From assembly GCA_024305405.1 (NCBI GenBank), contig JAKNDB010000076.1:372001-436000 (forward strand): DNA of 64,000 nucleotides, read 5' to 3'. The position numbers were made by a program, and so were the translations under genes. Below, in pieces: positions 36,427-50,020 of this stretch. Position 1 is the first letter of the stretch. The number at the start of each line of letters is the position of its first letter. Origin of the DNA: Dirofilaria immitis. Its lineage: Eukaryota > Nematoda > Chromadorea > Rhabditida > Onchocercidae. The notes below the pieces were generated by a model. It did not search any database and had not been told where the DNA came from. It saw nothing but the letters and a program-made list of their open reading frames with translations.

Positions 36427-37724
36427 TATATGCATCAATGATCAAGATTATTTTATGAACGCTGTTAATTTATAATAATCATAATATAAAAGGAACAAAA
36501 TCGACTTGGATTAAAATTTAATAATGAAGAAAATTTTAGCGCTCAAAATTCAATTTAATATAGATTATTGAAAGTTCAAATTAATGACTATATTTGACTA
36601 ATGGGTAAAAAAATTTTATAAGGAATATTTAAAACTACGAATATTAAATGAATTATTTTCTTTATCGCTACGATTGGAGAATCTTTTCATAAATAAAATT
36701 TAAACATTTAAAATATCCGAATATAATTTAAATTTGAAATTGTACTGTTGTTATTGTAATGCACATAATAAAATATATTATAGTCCAAATGTACTAAACA
36801 TAATTATACGAACTACATATATTAAACGATAAAATAATTTAGTGATTATATATATATATAAGCATAATTACTAACATGTTTGATTCTTCGAGCAAAATCT
36901 TACAATCATTGTAGGCATTTGGACGAGAAAAAAATACTTCGATTTAATAAAAGTAAATTGGAAATTTGACTTTAGATTTAAAATACGAAATTACTAATAT
37001 GATGATGGCTGCAATTATTGTCACGAAAGACAAGAAATAAGAATTTCATGAAGTTGATATTATCATTATTAAGAACTGCAACGATTGACATTTTATCAGC
37101 AACTGGATAGTCAATACTTTGGTAATTTCCATTGTAAGCTTCTTTCGGAGAAGCAATAGAAGTATGATTCTTACCTATTCCTTCTGCAAAATTAGCATTT
37201 AAAAAATGAAAAGATCAAGCTTCATGATGAGCATGCGATAATCGATTGTTAATTAATATTGTTGCCCACAAAACTTTTATCTCTCGAATTCTTTCATAAT
37301 AAAAAGCAGTTAATTGATATTTAATTTTAAATAAAACTACTACTGGTAACATATGGAGTTATTGCCAGTACTTTACAAAATTTCCAAATTGGACATCATT
37401 TTGAGCGATTTGAATTATATGAAAATTGGTAGCATTGATTTCCAAATTTTTATAATTAAAAGAATTTCAATTCATTGATTAAAATAAGTAGATAAGTAGA
37501 GATTGTAGTAAATTAACCTGAGAATAGAATAATAAATTTCCATTGCTATACCGATTCTCCTGAACGCTAATCATATTCCTTCCTTTTCAATTATTTATTC
37601 CTGAATGTCAAATAGCTATTCTTTGATGCCATCTTATCACCGCTTAGCAAAACTCATCAGCAAACTTTCAAGAGGAAATATTGATGTAAAGAAATAATGT
37701 TAATGTTTGTATATATGATTCATA

Positions 37725-37783
37725 ACAATACATACATATATATATTTATGTGTTTGTGCATATGTGTGTGTGTATGTGTGTTC

Positions 37784-37818
<35 letters not shown>

Positions 37819-37887
37819 GTGTTTGTGTGACAGTTGTGCGGTGAATGAATGTAAAGATGTACATGTATATGTATGTGTGTGTGTGAT
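37725..37887. repeat. (TG)n/(TATG)n microsatellite
   Basis: Long TG dinucleotide tract with TATG, TTTG and CTG interruptions. It gives an artefactual Cys/Val-rich ORF at 37697-37915. Confidence 0.92.
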
Positions 37888-39376
37888 AGGGCCTTCACAA
37901 GTTATAAGATCTTAAAGTCTTAGATCTGATCATATGGCTTGCTGGGTTTGATGTTGTTATGCTGCTTTCACGTATTCTCTTTTTTGTGTCGAATGATATG
38001 GGCGGGTAATCATACGCGTGTAAGAGTCATTCGGTATCAAATGATACCCTTGCATAGATAAGTAGTAGATTTTATGAAAATATCACTGATAACTTGCTTG
38101 CGAAAGAAACACTGATATTATGTTGTTATTGATCTTTGATTTCACTTCCTCTTTGATTCGTTCAATTTTATTATTTTATTTTGCGAATTATCTCAATTTA
38201 CTTTTTTCCAAACTACATGAAATAAATTTTCACTCTGTTTAACCTAACAGCGATATTCTTAGTGATTATCGTAACATTTGATTATTTGATCATATTTAAA
38301 TTGAAATGATAAAAAATTTTCATTATGCTTCGTCTATCTGTTTTATATCAATTTTATCGTGTTAAATATTGATTTATCCTAATGTTTTATTATTAGAAAA
38401 AGGAAATAACATTAATTCAGCTATAATAGCGAGCAGATTAAACCCAGCCATTAGGACAAATTTTAAGAATTTATCATTTAAAAGGAAGATTCTGTATAAC
38501 ACTATTTTATAAATAGTAAACTTAGCGATCATTCTATAAGACATCTTTTTCAATCATACGTCTACAAGGAGTCTATGATCTTAGCGTCAAAAACCGCTTT
38601 ATCCTATCTTTTATAATTAATCTTCTTCTTGCTATTAATTCGATAACCATCATAAATTAATGAGCATATTCCTATACATTCATACAAGTGCTTCCTCATA
38701 ATGATTATCAAAAATTTTCAAAGTTTCTAATAAAATAAGATACGATTACATCAATGAATCATCTTTCCTACATTATCCCTTCTTCCCAGTATGCCCGATT
38801 TCTTCAAAAAAATATCACATTTTTTTTTCGGAAACAATAAAATTAAACTTGCTAGTTCTAGTTCTTTTTTCATCAAATTCCCTCATCCATCCTTTTCAGA
38901 ATGTTCTTTATATAAGTATTTAAAGTGCTTTCTCATTAAATTGATTCGATGATTCAGATATTAAATGAGATTTTCATTATTCAAATATTAAAATAATATC
39001 TTTAAAATTCATTATTAAAAAGTCACTGATATTTTCATTTCGTTTCTCTTTGCTTGACTTATGATGTTAAAAATTAAAACTGAAATTCATAGATACTTTT
39101 TTAACTTGTCTTTTATTGCTGATTTTTGAAAGAATTATTTGCACATTTTTGTCCCTTTAAACAATTGAAATTTGGAAAACTTTAAAAGTATTGAAGCATC
39201 GAAGTTGTACAGAATCCGAGATAACATTCATGCTCGGATTTGAATTTGAATTTGAATTTGAAAATCATGTTTCATTTTAATATATCATGTATTGAATATC
39301 TTGTGATTTCTTGTTCAACTCTATTTAAAAATTGAATTCATTTCTAAGATATCTTAAAGTTCGACGAGAAAGAATT

Positions 39377-40180
39377 ATGGGAAGTTCACAATCTCACTCA
39401 TATGATCTAAATCATGAATCGGTGAAATCAGTACAAGATAAAAAGGATATAGTTCCTAGTAATAATGTTGTGGATGGTAAATTGATTCATATCATCTCTT
39501 CTGAAAATTCAAATATTTTGCCAAATGCACAGGTAATTAATTCATCATTTTTCGTTTTAAAAAATTTAACCTTATCAATTAGTCTATTTTTATGATTATA
39601 CCGTGAAAAAAGATGTCACGATACATTGAGATGTTATTGCGCGGTATTAGAGAAATCATCTCATGAATTGATGAGCAGAATTGGACAGGATAAATGAGCC
39701 TAGAGCATAATTCTTGATATGAAATAAACAATGTGGAATTTGTCATTTTGATACAATGATAGTGGTTAAGTGATTATTTTTCGAGAAAGATTTAGCATCT
39801 TTCTTCGAACAGTTGTGGTAACACAAAATATTGAAATATTATTTAACCTCTTGTCGTGATGCTTGAAATAATCTGACTTAGATTTACTTCAAATAGATGA
39901 ATAAATTAATAATACTATTAAACAAATCTATATTTGAAATTTTTCTGGACTATTTTATATTGTGCTTAAAGCAGAATATTTTAAGTTTCAGATAATAATT
40001 TTAAAACATATATTTAAAATTGATGGGATTGTAAATTTTGCATTTTGATTTGTATGTGATATACTGTTGCAGGAATTACAGCGAATACATCCACCGGAAG
40101 ATTTACCACTGACATCAGAGGATGTAACACCAGAGACGAAAATGCCGGCTTCTAAAGTGATTGAAACAACTGTCGAATAA
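39377..40180 (+). CDS. small acidic protein with N-myristoylation signal
   Basis: Two exons, 39377-39532 and 40073-40180, joined in phase 0 across a 540-base intron (CAG|GTAATT ... TTGCAG|GAA). They encode 87 residues ending in TVE and TAA at 40178-40180. The N-terminus MGSSQSHSY fits the N-myristoyltransferase consensus (Gly2, Ser6), so it is likely membrane-tethered. The rest is hydrophilic with no Cys, no membrane segment and no recognised domain (KLIHIISSENSN in exon 1, HPPEDLPLTSEDVTPETKMP in exon 2). An upstream in-frame codon exists at 39332, but the 39377 ATG is the first good start and gives the lipidation motif. The family is not recognised. The intact frame, splice sites and composition make it a credible gene. 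Confidence 0.65.
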
Positions 40181-42481
40181 TCGACTTCTCTTTATTTATT
40201 GTTGGGCGAATGAATAGCACTAGATTTAAAAAAAATAATCTCTTTATATTTTATGATAACAGATATCTTTCTCATTTCGTATTCCATTATCAATTATCAG
40301 TGCCTGATTATCCAAAAATACTTTACGAAATCTCTTATATTCTTAGATGACATCTTAGAAACAACTTTTAATTGATTAAACACTGATAGCCAAAATTTTA
40401 TTTTATATTACTTCATATGTACTGTTATACATTTGTTCATTTATGAATTAATCATTTCCGATTTATTCAACATTCCGCATGATTTCCTTAAATAAAATAT
40501 TCGAATGCGTTTCACACCGATGCATTCAATAAAATATTCTTGCTAAATACTTCTGGAAGTTTCGACCCGTAATATGTAAATAACAATGGAACAGACTTCA
40601 AGTAAGAATAAATCTATCAGATTTGGCTATATATTGATTTGAACTGATTTCAGGATGATAATGAATTTGAACATTTCCGAAAAAGAATATTGCATTTTTT
40701 GTGGTGCGATGTATCATTAAATGATCTTTTAAATGAGATCTTATTCTATTGAAGATAAGGCAACTATCGAATGTATTTTATTTCTACTATTTCCAATATC
40801 TCAGTCATTTATGGTATTTTTATTTTTAAATCTTCAAGTGTTGATCCTCATCTCATTCTACTTCATTCAAGCATTCCTTTTATTAAATTAAACTATCATA
40901 TCTTCACGTATAAGTCTGGCTGACAAATACCATGAATAAAATAATTATTACGTCATTATTACGCCATTTATTCCTTAAAAAATAAATATTGGAGATGACG
41001 ATATTGTTTAAAGAAATTCGCTGCTCATAAATAGTATCATCAATATTATAAGCAAAATAAAAACAACTGATCAACGACCTATATAAAGAATTATTATCAT
41101 ACTTTAACGGATACTTGCTTATCTGTAACTTCTCTTTGATATTCTATCAACAATCATATTAAATATCATCTTTTGTACAATAAATATTTCAGATTGTTAA
41201 GTATAATCATTGTTATTACATGCATTGCAAGTTACCACCTGTCCTGCATACAAAGTATTAGATTTAAAATTTGAAGTGAGAATGGAATTATCTTCTTATC
41301 AAACGAGTTTAATTGAAAGTATTATACAGGTGCAATATAATATGATGTAACAAAATAACAACTGTCTTCCGGGACGTTATGAGCACCCCGCGGCAAACTA
41401 TCATATCATATCAGCAATGTTCGTGCTTCTTGTTGTTGCTGTTGCCTTCGCCACTTTTCCATTCTCTTCCAATCTTTGTTTATCATCATTGTGCGATATG
41501 TTTACTTTTGCAATAGATTTTTATGAAATCTTTCTCATTCATTTTAAATTCAGTATTACTTTCCAATCTCCAAAGTTCAATTCATTGAATGTCATTGGAA
41601 GCAATCAAATAATTATGGAATTTTAGGAAAGACTAAATATAGAAAATCTTAAATTGTTTTTGTAGACAATGATGAAATATGAAACTTACGGAATTTTTTT
41701 TTCTGTCCAGTAAATATGCGAAAATCTACTTTAACAAAAATGAAAATAAAAGAAAGGATTAAATAAAACAGGCATTAATTATCCTATTTTAAAAATATCA
41801 ACTCGCACATTTCATTTTTCTGTTTAGTTTGAAATCATTTAGGGATGGAAGAAAGAAGAATCAAATAGTGCTCATCCAATAAATTTGTATTCTCTTTCAA
41901 TAGTTTTTCTCTTATTAGTACAAATGAATTTAAGAATTATTTCTGAAAATTAAATTTTTCCATCTTTTTCATCAAAATATATTTTCACAATTGATGTTTG
42001 GTATATTTTTTTCAAAGATATATTATTTTCAACTTGAACATTTCAACAACAATTAAAGTTAAAAATTGATTATAAATCATATTGCCATATCAATTTATAT
42101 GATGGTTTTGATTCTTGAAATAGTAGTAAGTTATATTCCAGAAATTTTATGAATTTTACCAGAATCTTTTTAAATGAGTAATTCAAGCATTTAAAAATAA
42201 AAGATGCTAATATTAGGAAGGAATTTCTCATTATAGGAAGAAGTACATGAAAAGCTAATTGACTATCATGAGGATTTTGAAATCTAAGATTTAATCAGAT
42301 TGCTCACTAAAACAATATCATCGTCCTATGCCTGCATGGTGATATTGAAAATAGGAAACGCAATATGAAATAAAAATTAAAAACTGAAACTCTCTTCACA
42401 AAAAAAGACGTGTTTTGGTAATGTAGGATGATGACGAACTACCATATTTCTTCAAATTTCTAATACGTAATATTTTTATAG
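40181..42481. other. unassigned stretch
   Basis: A GC-richer patch at 41365-41460 contains CCCCGCGG and a CTTGTTGTTGCTGTTGCC tract. Read on the plus strand it gives a signal-like sequence (ALVV-type, from ATG 41417), and on the minus strand it gives a Gln-rich or Ala/Thr-rich segment. No splice-consistent model was found. The rest is AT-rich. Confidence 0.45.
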
Positions 42482-42800
42482 GTGAAACAAAATTATATCT
42501 TTGGTTTGGTATGAATAATAATTACGTGGATTATTGCTAATATCAAAGTAATGGGTGGGAAACCGTTGAGGAATCTCTCTGTTGTTATCACCCGAAAGCT
42601 GAAGATATCAGGGACGAGTTACGACCAATATCTGGTTGCTATAATCAGACTTATAATGCCGAACAAATCAGTCCTAAACAAAACATTGATTTAATGAGAA
42701 CAAATAAAGCTATAACTCTGATCAATGAAAATGCACTTACAAGCGGAACGAGAGTCCACAACCAGTTGAAGTTGCGAATTTGAAACCAAACGGTATTAAG
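42482..42800 (+). pseudogene. coding-like Cys-rich exon with in-frame TAA and a frame change
   Basis: Acceptor TTTTATAG and donor ATTAAG|GTGAAT bracket 319 bases. The frame reads LYLWFGMNNNYVDYC, then TAA at 42538-42540, then YQSNGWETVEESLCCYHPK and RPISGCYNQTY. It stays open to a TGA at 42781-42783. The 3' part up to the donor (SPQP, VEVANLKPNGIK) lies in another frame and joins if the AAAA run at 42728-42731 is one base short. Preserved Cys residues suggest a former or current extracellular protein. It could be a decaying exon or a real exon with two base-level errors. No family is recognised and no flanking exons were found. Confidence 0.42.
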
Positions 42801-44416
42801 GTGAATTTTTTAAATACATAAACTAAATTTTCTTTAATTAAACTTTTTAATTTATTTGTGATGTCCCTAAATACTAACTTAATATTTTCACTTTTAAATG
42901 ATGCTAGTGTTATGACCGATACAACTTAATTGTATTAAAGTTTTAGTCTACATTAAGCCATAAAAAAGCATTAATTTAAAGCAGATTTAATAGACTTCCG
43001 TTTCTGGTTGAAATTCACATTCCTGAATGCATTTATGTCAAACATGAAAAGAAATTGCATAATCTTTTAAAAATAATGATTTCAGCTGCTATCATTTTTG
43101 ATCTATGCAAAAGTATAATAAGGGTGCACCTAAAATGATATCATATCCAAAACACATCATATCATACTTTTTCCTCCTATTCCTATCTCATTCTTCCAAT
43201 CAATTTTGAAGTATAAAAATCCTAAATTTTTTCTTCAAAAGAGAAATCGTTTATAAAACTTCGTGCTGTGATTGAAAAATTGTACAATTATTAATATTTA
43301 CTCGCATTAACTATCAATTCTTTTATATATAAGTGACAATCGCAAGTTCAGTATATTGGGACTATTTATCTCATTGAATAAAATAGTAAGTATATGTTGT
43401 TTTAGGATAATAATAATAAAACTTCTTAGATTTATTAGTATACAATATTTGTTTCTCCATCTTTCCGGATTTCATATCGATTTGAAATCAGAATTATTCT
43501 TTCATTTATATTCTTTGGACAATGATAACGATCTTCTTACCTTTGAAATTAATATCTTATTCGTTAATACTTCCTTTTCAAGTTAAGATTAATATATATT
43601 CTTTAAGCTTTCATTTTCTATTTATATATTTTTCTTGATAATAAAAATAATGCTAGGTAACTTTAAGCAAGTCGATAAATGTAATATGTTATTTTATTAT
43701 CTTTACATATTTGGATTAATTCTTGTCATAATATAAGTGACTCTTTTGATTACTATAGTACAATATGTTAATATTAATTATTCGATTAACTACTACACTA
43801 ATACTTCACACTTTATTCACACCTTTCTGTACACTTTCTTCATGACATGCTTACTCGGTCGTTTATATTCTCCATAACTTAAATATCTTTATATTCACAT
43901 GATATTATGATAATACTTATAATTTATAGTGTCTCATATCACTGATTTACAATTGAATGATAACTGATAATCAATTAGATAAATGATTTTGACAGTTCTT
44001 GAATATCATTGAACATTGAATACATTGTTTCAAATTATCTTGAGCTTGTTTTTAAAAAATATTCATTCGCTTTCGGTTATCATCGACAATAAGCTGAAAC
44101 AGAAAATTTTATTGTTCCGGTCTTAATTATCTGTCGGATTTAAATCATAGGATATGTTTTACTGTAAGAACTTCTATAATTCCATTTGTGCAATTCATCT
44201 GTATGAATAATCGGTTACTAGATAACTATTTTGCAAGTCTACTGAAAGCACATTACTATAATATGAAGAGAAAGTTCATTTTCAGATTGAAATTAAGCTA
44301 ATAAGCGCAATTCCTCGTCTTTCCTATCTTTCTATTTTTGCAAATAACAATTTAATGTCATTGATATCGTTATAGCTATTATAATGATCATATAATCCAG
44401 TATTTGCTATTATTTT

Positions 44417-44480
44417 TATTGTTATTGTTATTGTTATTGTATTTGAATCACTTTGTTTTGTTAATGTTATTGTTATCGTT
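44417..44480. repeat. (TTATTG)n hexanucleotide repeat
   Basis: Perfect and then imperfect TTATTG units. Confidence 0.85.
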
Positions 44481-44674
44481 ATTGCAATAACAATTGCAGT
44501 AGATTTACAAATATAATTGCACTAAACTGAATTTACATTTCTTATCAAAGTGACAGCAATTTTAATGAAATTTAGTGTAAAAATTTGTCTGAACCGTATT
44601 CCCGTTTACGCCTAGTCAAATGTAATTGATATTCGGGAAAGAACAGGAAAAGCGGGTTGCATGTAAAAAAAAGT

Positions 44675-44733
44675 TATGTATGTGTTTGTATGTATGTGTG
44701 TGTGTGTGTGTGTATGTGTGTGTGTGTGTGTGT
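44675..44733. repeat. (TG)n/(TATG)n microsatellite
   Basis: About 60 bases of TG dinucleotides with TATG interruptions. Confidence 0.92.
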
Positions 44734-46039
44734 AATTCTTTTTAAAATCTTCTATTAAAAGGGTTTATTTTTTTTCTTCCAAACATGACAAAATGATTCA
44801 TTCCTTTTTTATAACATCTTATTCCTTCCACTTTTTGTCGAGCAAGGCAACTTCTTAATTTCGTGATAATTCCTTTAATATAATTTCAGACATATTAGGT
44901 TAACGGCTGAAACTGACGCTTTCCGATTCAACCAAAGTGTCATTAATTAATCATATTTTAAAATATTATTTTACTGATTTTATCTTCTCATCTATCTATC
45001 CTTTCTTTACTAATAAAATAGAACTTCTTGATCGTCTTCATAACATTAAAAACCTCCATACCATCTTACATTTAGCCAAACTGATTTCATAAAATTTTTA
45101 TTTATCATTTCATTTTAGTAAATCAGAAATGACTTATATGTAAATACTCTTTTGTGCTATCAATTTTTGACATGAAAAAGCTAAATTTTAGGCGATATAT
45201 AGTTGATATCTACTGTATTATAGGAACTATCTATATCAAAAGTAATCATTAGTAAATAATGATAGCAGTATGTGTTACAATAGAATATTGTCTACATGAG
45301 AATGGATGATAGTATAGATAGCAAATGTCATACCATATTAAAATTTTTATTCTTTCTTGATTATTTGTTGTCAGAATTTTAATCGATTAAGAAGAATAAC
45401 AATATAAATTAATTCTAATTTATGAAGATGCAATGAGAAAAATAGATGGTATTCCATCGCTGATGCTCGCCCGTCTTAGTTTCAAGAGAAAATAGCCTCG
45501 AGATGTTTTTGCGTGTTTTTTATTTTAGATCTTTCCGCACTTCCTGTATATTGGTTGCTGACTATCAATGGCCATTGATTGATGGACATCAGTGACCATT
45601 TACTGAGAAATTTTCATCGTCATTTTTTATGACAAGAAAATCCATGGGGAGTTTTTACCGTATTTTTAATCATTCTTCTCTTTTTCGAAGTAAAGGAAAT
45701 GATGAATATTAGAAAAACAAAGCAATATGAGAAGTGATTGAAAAGTGTTGCCAATAAGAAATAAACTAAAGCGTATTTATTTAAAACTAGGTTTGATTTT
45801 ATCAGGAAGAGAATGATAAGAATCCCAATGATAGTATTCTGACCTATATATAGCCATTTGAACCAACTATGGCATGTAAATTCTGCTAAAGTTTCTTTTT
45901 TTTTTTGTCAAAATGGAGTATATGCAAAAAAAAAAATTTTTAAGATTTACATTCTGTAACTTCGATCGTTTCTCAACAATGTAACTTCTTCCTTCGCCTC
46001 CAAAGTTGATGACAGTATCGATACAGTCTATTCATAACT

Positions 46040-46276
46040 TTATTTTTCTGTTTTTTTCAAAGGAAATGCCAGCAAAATTTGAATTGATGTTGATGTGTCG
46101 TACTGCTGAAGCGACATTGGTTGTTCATTATTGGCGATATTGTCATCATCTTGATCTTTGTCATTGACGCCGCTTTTTTACTGAACTGAAGGTTACAACA
46201 TTTCTCATTTCCACTTCGACAGCTTCTGCTCATTGTACTATTTTCATTTCTTCTTCTTCTTTTTTTGTTGAGATAA
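46040..46276 (-). CDS. possible terminal exon, Cys/Ser then Asp/Asn-rich, one base short
   Basis: Acceptor ATCTTTTTAG at its right border. The minus-strand frame encodes a basic run (NKKRRRRNENS), then MSRSCRSGNEKCCNLQFSKK. After an A6 run (46179-46174) a neighbouring frame carries on as VNDKDQDDDNIANNEQPMSL and ends LLAFPLKKTEK with TAA at 46042-46040. A missing A in that run would make one frame of 79 codons. Uninterrupted, the first frame would stop at a TGA downstream. The basic cluster resembles a nuclear localisation signal (inference only). No domain is recognised and partner exons were not found. Confidence 0.35.
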
Positions 46277-49200
46277 CTAAAAAGATATTTATATTTGCTT
46301 TCCTTTTAATCCTCCGCTATATTCGCAGTAAATAATAAATAATAGTGAGATTCGATTATATTGATGTTCAAAAGTTCAATTCCGTTTTCATCATATATTT
46401 GAATTGCAAGCTCTCGAAAGCGAATAATAATCTGATAGATACACTTCGAAAGCACGAAATTATAGCGTTACCGATTTGTATTTTAGCAATAGGTATTTAT
46501 TTGCTTCCAATCTCATTAAAGTATTGAACGGATAGATGTCTTAAATTGACCATAGAAGTATCTACTAACTGATCGACTTTGCTTCGGATGTAATTTTAGA
46601 TCGACCTGTCGAATCGTCAGTCTCATGACATCTGTACCTTTCTGCATCTGTACCTTTCAGACAGTGATTTCTATTTCATACAATGCTATGATTTTCTAAC
46701 ACCTTCTATAAAATGAAATTGGAATGAAACGTAAAGAGCTCTGTGGAACGTCGTTAAATTAGCTTAATTCATAAGTTTTTTATTTAACTTTTTCAAATTC
46801 TGAATGTCTACGTGTTAAAACTTTCGTAAAATATGACTTTGAGCATTAAAAATTTATAACGCATACTTTACGCTATATTCAAGTTTATTTTAAATGTTTC
46901 TCATTTTTGATACGTGGCGTATTTGACACGTACTTTTTTATGTCACGCATTTTTTACGTCACCTAAATACAGCAACAAATAATCATTTCCCAGCCGCTCA
47001 AATAACACTTTTGAATCATTTTTATTAATCACTGATTGATTCGTGATATGTTCACATATTCGATAAATTTATCTCTTTTATCTCTTTTATTTCTATGCTT
47101 TGTGAAATTAGCAATAAATTAACGATTGAACTATTTTTAGAAAAAAGTTTTTTTAAAAAATAAGTTAAGAAGTAAAATAAATTTTTTTGTCTGAAATCAA
47201 AATTGCCTACAACAGCTTAACATACCGTGTTTAAATTTTATCAATTTTTTATCAGCTTGTACATTTTATTTTCTATTCTCAAATACACCATTCGTCATCC
47301 AAAAACATTTCCTTGAAAATTAGTATCATAAAGAATGTTTAATTATTACCGTTACGCCATTTTAATAATATTAGGAGCGAATGGTATGAAAAAATTTTCG
47401 TATTATTAATTACCTGCTATTTTAACACCATTTATCTTCCACATCTTAATATAATCATTAATAATGAACTTATTTCTTATTTATTTTTTTGAGATTTAAA
47501 GGTGATTAGTGGATGGCAATAATTATCTGTCCTCTCCTCTTTGATTATAAGTTGTCTGCTTTCTGCATGTGTTGACATTAACAATCACTATTGTCAGTGA
47601 TCACAATCATTCATTTTCCACCTCAGTTCCCTTCCCTAGCATATACTAAATCAAATCCTTAATTGGATCTTTCATAATATCTCTTACAAGCAAGTGATAA
47701 CATCAATGAATGATGATAAGATTTCTATGAATATTTGTGATTAATACTAACTAGTCTGAGCAATAGTAGTGATAGTTACAGTTACGATGACAATAATGCC
47801 CATAAAATTAGTGATGAAGAATTGATAGAGTAAACGCCCTACGAAAAATCGCATGAATGATTCCGAACTACTATTAAAAGTTTAGGATCTAACTGATGCA
47901 GATTCATAAGTTTTTATTTGTAATATCCAAATAAATCAAAAGGGTGCATAATAAATTTTTCTCGACTTCTTAACTGTCTTCTTTCCTCTTTTCTTTTTCT
48001 ACATTTTTTATTTTTCAAATTTATACCTTTTAATCATACATCTTTTAGATAGAAAAAGTTTCTTAATTTCAAATAGTGGTCCAAACAATAAAAAGTCCTA
48101 AATTCATATTAAGTTAAAAGTACAAAACATTTCTTAAAATTATGCTGCTATAATTAAGAAAATTTATATCAGTGATATGATATCACTAAAGATATCGACT
48201 ATTTGGCTTTCTTGGACAAGCTTTCTTGGATAAACTTTTTCACATTCTGTTGAACTATACTGAACAATTCAATAAGTTAAATAGACATTTTTCTTATTCA
48301 TTGAAACGAACTTTCTGAGGCTTTTCTCCAAAAAATTTTCGCATAAGTCATGTTGATATTCCTCATCGTTCGCACTTTTTTATTTAATTAAAAAAATATT
48401 TTGCTTATAACTAGCATATGTTAGAAATTGTCTAATATACTCGTAACTTAAATAGGAATCACTGACATTGTTTTTTATTAATAATGTCTGTGAAGGGATG
48501 AAAAATTCTTTAAATTTGACACTTAAATAATTCATCGTATGAATAGTGTAAATTATAAGTTGGTAAATAAGAAAGATTGAAGAACCGAAGTACGAAAAGT
48601 CTCATAGATTTCAGTAAATAAAAAATATAATAAAATTTTTAAGAAGTAAACCTAAAAGATTTTTGATCACAAATTTTGTAATATTCCAGGAGACTTTTAA
48701 ATTTATTATATTATTATTAATACAATTTTTGCTTTTAATATTGCTAAAGGTGGTATTTTTCTGCTATACATAAAAGTAATTACTTTTAATAACTAATAAC
48801 GACTTTGGTTCTTCAATCAAAATCAACGATCAGCTTTTATCATTTTATTTTTTTCTTCAATAATCTTTATCAATTATGCCAATGAACATTTATTTTGTGT
48901 CATTTAAATGTTCATAAAAAGCACTAATTCGTTTTGCTAATTTTAAAGTAGAATAGCAATACATTATTGATAATATTAAATTGTGACTTCTACAACAACG
49001 ATGCTTCTCATTTTATCTATAATTATATATTTTATCGTCATTTAGTTTTGCATATTACGTGTATAGTTGGAGAAGATTCATGATAACAATGATAAGCTGA
49101 TAAATTTATTGAAATTCAAAATGATTTACTTAGACAAAATTATGGGAACTATTATTATTAACTAGAGAATTAAATAATTATAATTACAGAGCAATAAGAA

Positions 49201-50020
49201 TACGTGGTTTCATGACAATTAATTGAAAAAATTAAGCTGTCTCTGTATCAAAACATTTCTTGTTTTTTGTTTAAAAAGATTTTCTAATCGCTTTTAATTC
49301 ACATTTCATAAGGAAATATTTAATAATATTAGTTGCGGGTATTGAGAAATCTTTTAGAACTTGATAAAAAATAATTTTCAAAAAGAAAATAAATTATTTA
49401 TTTGCAATGTCCCATTTTTATACATTTGTTTCTCGATGAACGAAATAGGATAACATAATAATTTTTTTAATAAGATCTAACTATTTATTTTTCTGCGATT
49501 AGCTTTATACTTCATATAAATTGTAAATTTATATGAAGTATAATCTTCTAAGTAACAAATTTTTCTTCTTTTAATTTCAATTGTAACGATATCCAAAAGC
49601 TGTCATTATATTTTCCTTATCAAAACTGAAAATTGATTTCTTTTATAATCTTCACATATTTTTCCCTAAATTAAAGCCAAAAGTTTGCTCGGACAAAGTT
49701 GCAGAACCGATTCAAGAAGTAATTTTTCGCAATTCTCTTGTCGTAAAGCTTCACAAATATATTTTATAAACGTCTTCGAATCTCTAATTTAAAATTTCCG
49801 GATTTATTTCCCATTTCGTTAATTCATACTTATCGCTATGCTTCGTTTATCTCTATTAAATATCATTTCGAAAGATTACAGAATAAAGCAGATAATATGA
49901 TAATGTTAGCAGCGATTCATCCCTACAGCAATAACAACAGTAACAGTAACAATACTTCAGACGCTGATAAGCATACTATGAAAATCACTGATGTCACCGA
50001 TCAGGTGCCCATAGTTTTTT
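46277..50020. other. intergenic AT-rich stretch
   Basis: No supported gene. An ACGT/CACG-rich segment lies at about 46880-46965, and a long perfect inverted repeat at 49505-49543. An 8-base-arm palindrome (AGTGATATGATATCACT) lies near 48171. Confidence 0.55.
49505..49543. repeat. perfect 18-base inverted repeat with 3-base loop
   Basis: The arm TTATACTTCATATAAATT is followed by GTA and then its exact reverse complement. A perfect arm of this length with a minimal loop is well beyond chance locally. It may be a cruciform-forming sequence or a small-element remnant. Confidence 0.85.

Larger units (their letters stand above)
34352..39376. other. intergenic stretch between unc-38 and the 39.4 kb gene
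   Basis: The 5' flank of unc-38 (minus strand) and the presumed upstream region of the plus-strand gene at 39377. It contains a 13-base tandem (ATTTCATTGACAA) near 35188, an (AAT)n run at 36392-36423, a TG microsatellite and a (TTTGAA)4 run near 39238. Small minus-strand ORFs (34943-35182 and 35767-35961) are Lys/Phe-rich and not convincing. No recognisable promoter motif was found. Confidence 0.55.
42801..46039. other. unassigned AT-rich stretch with microsatellites
   Basis: Contains a (TTATTG)n tract and a TG tract (separate entries). A small segment at 44612-44662 (acceptor GCCTAG, then SNVIDIRERTGKAGCM and a stop) could be a terminal exon but is too short to trust. Nothing else is supported. 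Confidence 0.45.

Noticed and set aside
37697..37915. Cys/Val-rich ORF
   Set aside because: Translation of a TG microsatellite.
41417..41626. ORF starting with a signal-peptide-like sequence
   Set aside because: The hydrophobic start comes from a CTTGTTGTTGCTGTTGCC tract, and the minus strand is equally protein-like; no splice-consistent model.
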